From Macrotrachela quadricornifera (lineage: Eukaryota > Rotifera > Eurotatoria > Philodinida > Philodinidae): a stretch of DNA of 64,000 nt. Shown here piece by piece: positions 61,403 through 64,000 of the stretch (positions are counted from its first letter, which is position 1; each line of letters begins with the position of its first letter). The translations under genes and the position numbers were made by a program. Below the pieces are notes generated by a model, which ran no database searches, had not been told where the DNA came from, and saw only the letters and a list, made by a program, of their open reading frames with translations. The stretch covers positions 1-64,000 of the forward strand of contig JAJEKB010021529.1 in the NCBI GenBank assembly GCA_022393335.1, given 5' to 3'.

Positions 61403-62038
61403 GTGAGGGAACCGTTCCAACCGTTCCATCACTTTTAAGTCGAAACGGTGTGCATCATGTAGATCCTAATGAGCTATGAATACACTGAAAAACGTTTGAG
61501 TCCATAGTTTACTACTGCGAAGATATTGCATTTTGAGGGGGATCTTCTCCGTCAGTCCTGTGGTCCTCTTCAGGAACATCAGAAAAACTGACTTTCGAAT
61601 TTCAATTTGAAACTTTGTACAGAAATACCTCTTGGAGAGAATACTGTACTATGAAAGTTTCAGATCTTACCGTTGTTCCTACCCTAAGATATGGCTATGA
61701 TGACAGCACCTTCTCCATATTACTTATACACTAGGAGATTGTGATGTCCTTATTTCAGAATAGGGGCGATTGAAAAGGCAGAAACTTTCACAATGCACTC
61801 ATCTCTCCAAAGAGCTATTTCTGTACAAAGTTTCAAGTTGAAATTCGAAAGTTAGTTTTTCTGATGTTCCTGAAGCGGATCACAGGACTAAGGGAAAAAA
61901 ATCTCCTTCAAAATGCAATATCTTCGCAGTAATCAGCTATGGCCCAAACGTTTTTCAGTGTATTCAAAGCTCATTAGGATCTGCATGATGCACATCGCTT
62001 CGACTTAAAGCGAATGGAACAGTTGGAACGGTTTCCTC
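61403..62038. mobile_element. Palindromic element family H1, full copy (about 636 bp)
   Basis: The left arm, GGAACCGTTCCAACCGTTCC onwards, is inverted at the right as GGAACAGTTGGAACGGTTTCC. The arms match by eye at about 85% for some 280 bases, through GAATACACTGAAAAACGTTT, GAAGATATTGCATTTTGA and CAGGAACATCAGAAAAACT. The centre is near 61700. There is no reading frame. A truncated relative lies at the very left edge of the window. Confidence 0.75.
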
Positions 62039-62161
62039 GTTAGGTAAGAAAATTAATAAAATGCTTCACAGTTCATAGGTTTGGCACGATATTGCATGAG
62101 ATAGTGTCTATTCAAAATAACTGTAGATTTTCAGTTGTCTCTCCCGTGTACTTTTCTGCAC

Positions 62162-62183
62162 ATATATATATATATATATATAT
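62162..62183. repeat. (AT)n microsatellite
   Basis: Eleven AT units in a row, just right of the H1 element. Confidence 0.9.
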
Positions 62184-62423
62184 GTATAATATAGTTTAAC
62201 TAATATTGTAGCACAAATGAGGGCATCTTAAAATAAGGAGAATAATGCGCATAGGGACGCTTCGGGCTAGTGAGGATTAGGAGACATCTACGTTATCAAG
62301 AGCTAGTGTTATTCTTTCGTTGTATATGTTATTAATTTTCTCTGAATCAGGAATAGTTTGCTTAATGAAAAGACACTTTAGTTTACTTTTTAGGCTTATA
62401 AGAAAGAAAAACGTGAGAATATA

Positions 62424-62642
62424 TCTTATTCAACGATGTTGCACATTGTGAAATTAGTTCCGCCTCATGAATTAATTCCAACGATTCCGAAATTGGATCA
62501 GACCGAAACACAATCTGATTCCGGAATCACTTGAAATAGTTGCAGTTGAGTCCGAAATCAAAGTCTTTACAGAGTTTATGCAATTACGGAATTTGTTCCC
62601 TAGGCGGAACTGATTCCCTAATGTTCAACGTCGTGGAATAGG
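62424..62642. mobile_element. Inverted-repeat MITE family H3, copy 2 (about 219 bp)
   Basis: The ends TCTTATTCAACGATGTTGCAC and GTTCAACGTCGTGGAATAGG resemble those of the copy at 52311-52454. Inner words AATTAGTTCCGCC, GATTCCGAAAT-like sequence and GGCGGAACTGATTCC are shared or inverted. Both copies are followed by a GACTGCT word, so the true right border may be slightly further out. Confidence 0.55.
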
Positions 62643-62644
62643 AT

Positions 62645-64000
62645 GACTGCTCAAAATTATCTTTATATAATATTCAATTAAGTTTCTTAGTACTTTTAAC
62701 GTCAAAGCCATGCTTTTAAAAAAATGTAAAGAATCAACATTTGTCTGAATTAAATTTTCAACCTATAAAACTCAATTAAACTTATACAACTGGTGTTATT
62801 TCTTCGGGCGGAAATTTTATCCGTTTTTATCAAAAATTATAGCATGATTGAATTCAAGTTAAGTAGTTCATTGACAACTTTTATCATCAAAGACAATGGT
62901 TCTCATCATATCTGTATTATCATGAAGATTTTTAAACTTAAAAGATATTATAATATGTCCCTAAAACGAAATATCAGATATTTTTTATATCTCTTGTAAT
63001 TGCATGACAGTAATGTTTCTACTATATACTTGTTTGTCAACCGTTTCGATTCATAAAAATAACAAATGTTTCAATTATATGGAGTGTTACACTCTCGGCC
63101 TCTTCCTTCCCTCAAATGGACTACTCCTGAAAGTTCACTAAGAAATAAGATTTCTAAATCTCATCAATGATATATTCATAATAAATTAAATTATAATGTT
63201 AGTATAAGTTACTTTTTAACTATATATAACATATCACTATATTAATTGTCATTTTTTGCCTCTATGAAGATGCTTAGATGACTCACATATTACTGTTCTT
63301 TTTTTCTATAGATTATGACGAATTAAAACATTTTTTTCATAATTTTTATTTTATTATAATGTAGTAATGAATAATATGAGAAAATTGCTTGATAAATTCT
63401 TAAATATTTTTATTTTTGAGTTTTTTCAAGAAAAAACAACAAATTGAATGAAAAAATACGAAAAGATATTCATAGTAAAATTTAAACAATAAACATAATG
63501 AGTTTCTCCTTTTTCAAACAAATCTAATCAATAATAATACAAATAGCTTACTTTCATTGACACATACTCTTGTATTTTCCAATCTAATATGAACTATAAC
63601 TATATTCAGCTAATAAATACGTATATTTCTCCTTTCTTTTGCCTACATGTGTCCTGATAATACGTCATATTTCTCTTTTAAATGTGATCCATTATTTAAA
63701 CAATCAAGTATGTGCAATTAACACATTGAAATAATCTAATATTCTTTTTTTCCATGCATCGTCATTTATCATAGTATGACTGATATTATGTATTGTGACA
63801 GTTACTGGTTATTATTGGCTAATATGATTATCAATACAAAACAGTTGAAATTTTCATCGATTAATTTCAAGCGACCTCTCTCTCTAAAATATTCTGCATC
63901 TATTTGAATATCATGAAAACAAATAATTGAAATATCAATATTCTATTGCATACGATTAATATAACGCAATTCAATAGATATGATATGCAGAATTTATATA
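62645..64000. other. AT-rich right end without recognised features
   Basis: No gene or repeat is supported. The open frame at 62793-62999 has no motif and no coding neighbours. Confidence 0.35.

Noticed and set aside
1..64000. tRNA and rRNA genes, CRISPR arrays, telomeric repeats, bacterial operons
   Set aside because: I saw no tRNA cloverleaf with a GGTTCGAATCC-type box, no rRNA-like conserved block, no spaced direct-repeat array and no telomere-type repeat run. Gene structure is eukaryotic throughout.

Overview
The window looks like accessory, transposon-rich nuclear DNA of a bdelloid rotifer (Adineta/Rotaria type). This is an inference from several things seen together. The DNA is AT-rich and animal-type genes carry very short GT-AG introns, mostly 48-75 bp. 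One gene encodes a Cys-rich + Thr-rich + NHL-propeller secreted protein of a kind I associate with bdelloids. Another is a bacterial-type non-ribosomal peptide synthetase (NRPS) broken up by spliceosomal introns. No species assignment can be made without a search.

All recognisable genes are on the minus strand. From right to left they are: a two-exon F-box protein (60455-61013); a glycine-rich-domain (GRDP/DUF1399-like) protein (58208-59256, 5' end unresolved); a decayed NRPS-like gene (about 51.7 to 43.3 kb); a secreted Cys-rich/NHL protein assembled from four exons with matching splice phases (37873-29812, with one 6.2-kb intron); and an intact nine-exon phytanoyl-CoA 2-hydroxylase, PHYH (10690-8926), with every Fe and 2-oxoglutarate ligand conserved.

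The NRPS relic is the most informative locus. It keeps a condensation domain (HHSAFDG), an adenylation domain (TSGSTG, NGKLDRKSLP), a carrier domain (GGTSL) and a membrane/left-handed beta-helix tail of the Pls/PosA type. It is dead or dying. In-frame stops lie at 51508, 49799, 46904 and 45450, frameshifts near 49380 and 46080, and an apparently intact mariner transposon (47827-49068) sits inside the adenylation exon. The mariner has two identical 32-bp inverted termini, a TA duplication and a full-length DD34D transposase. A decayed carrier domain upstream shows that the gene once had at least one more module.

Most of the rest is small non-autonomous DNA transposons and old repeats. There are three TTAA-flanked piggyBac-like elements, one of them with a hAT-type element nested inside that has a perfect 8-bp target duplication. 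Several TA-flanked hairpin elements, two inverted-repeat families present in more than one copy, satellites and a 10-N assembly gap inside a 123-bp tandem repeat complete the list. The most novel-looking non-coding signal is a 55-nt GC-rich hairpin. It is nearly identical (54/55) in two copies at 20942 and 22223 while the flanking repeat has drifted to roughly 75% identity, which suggests a constrained structure.
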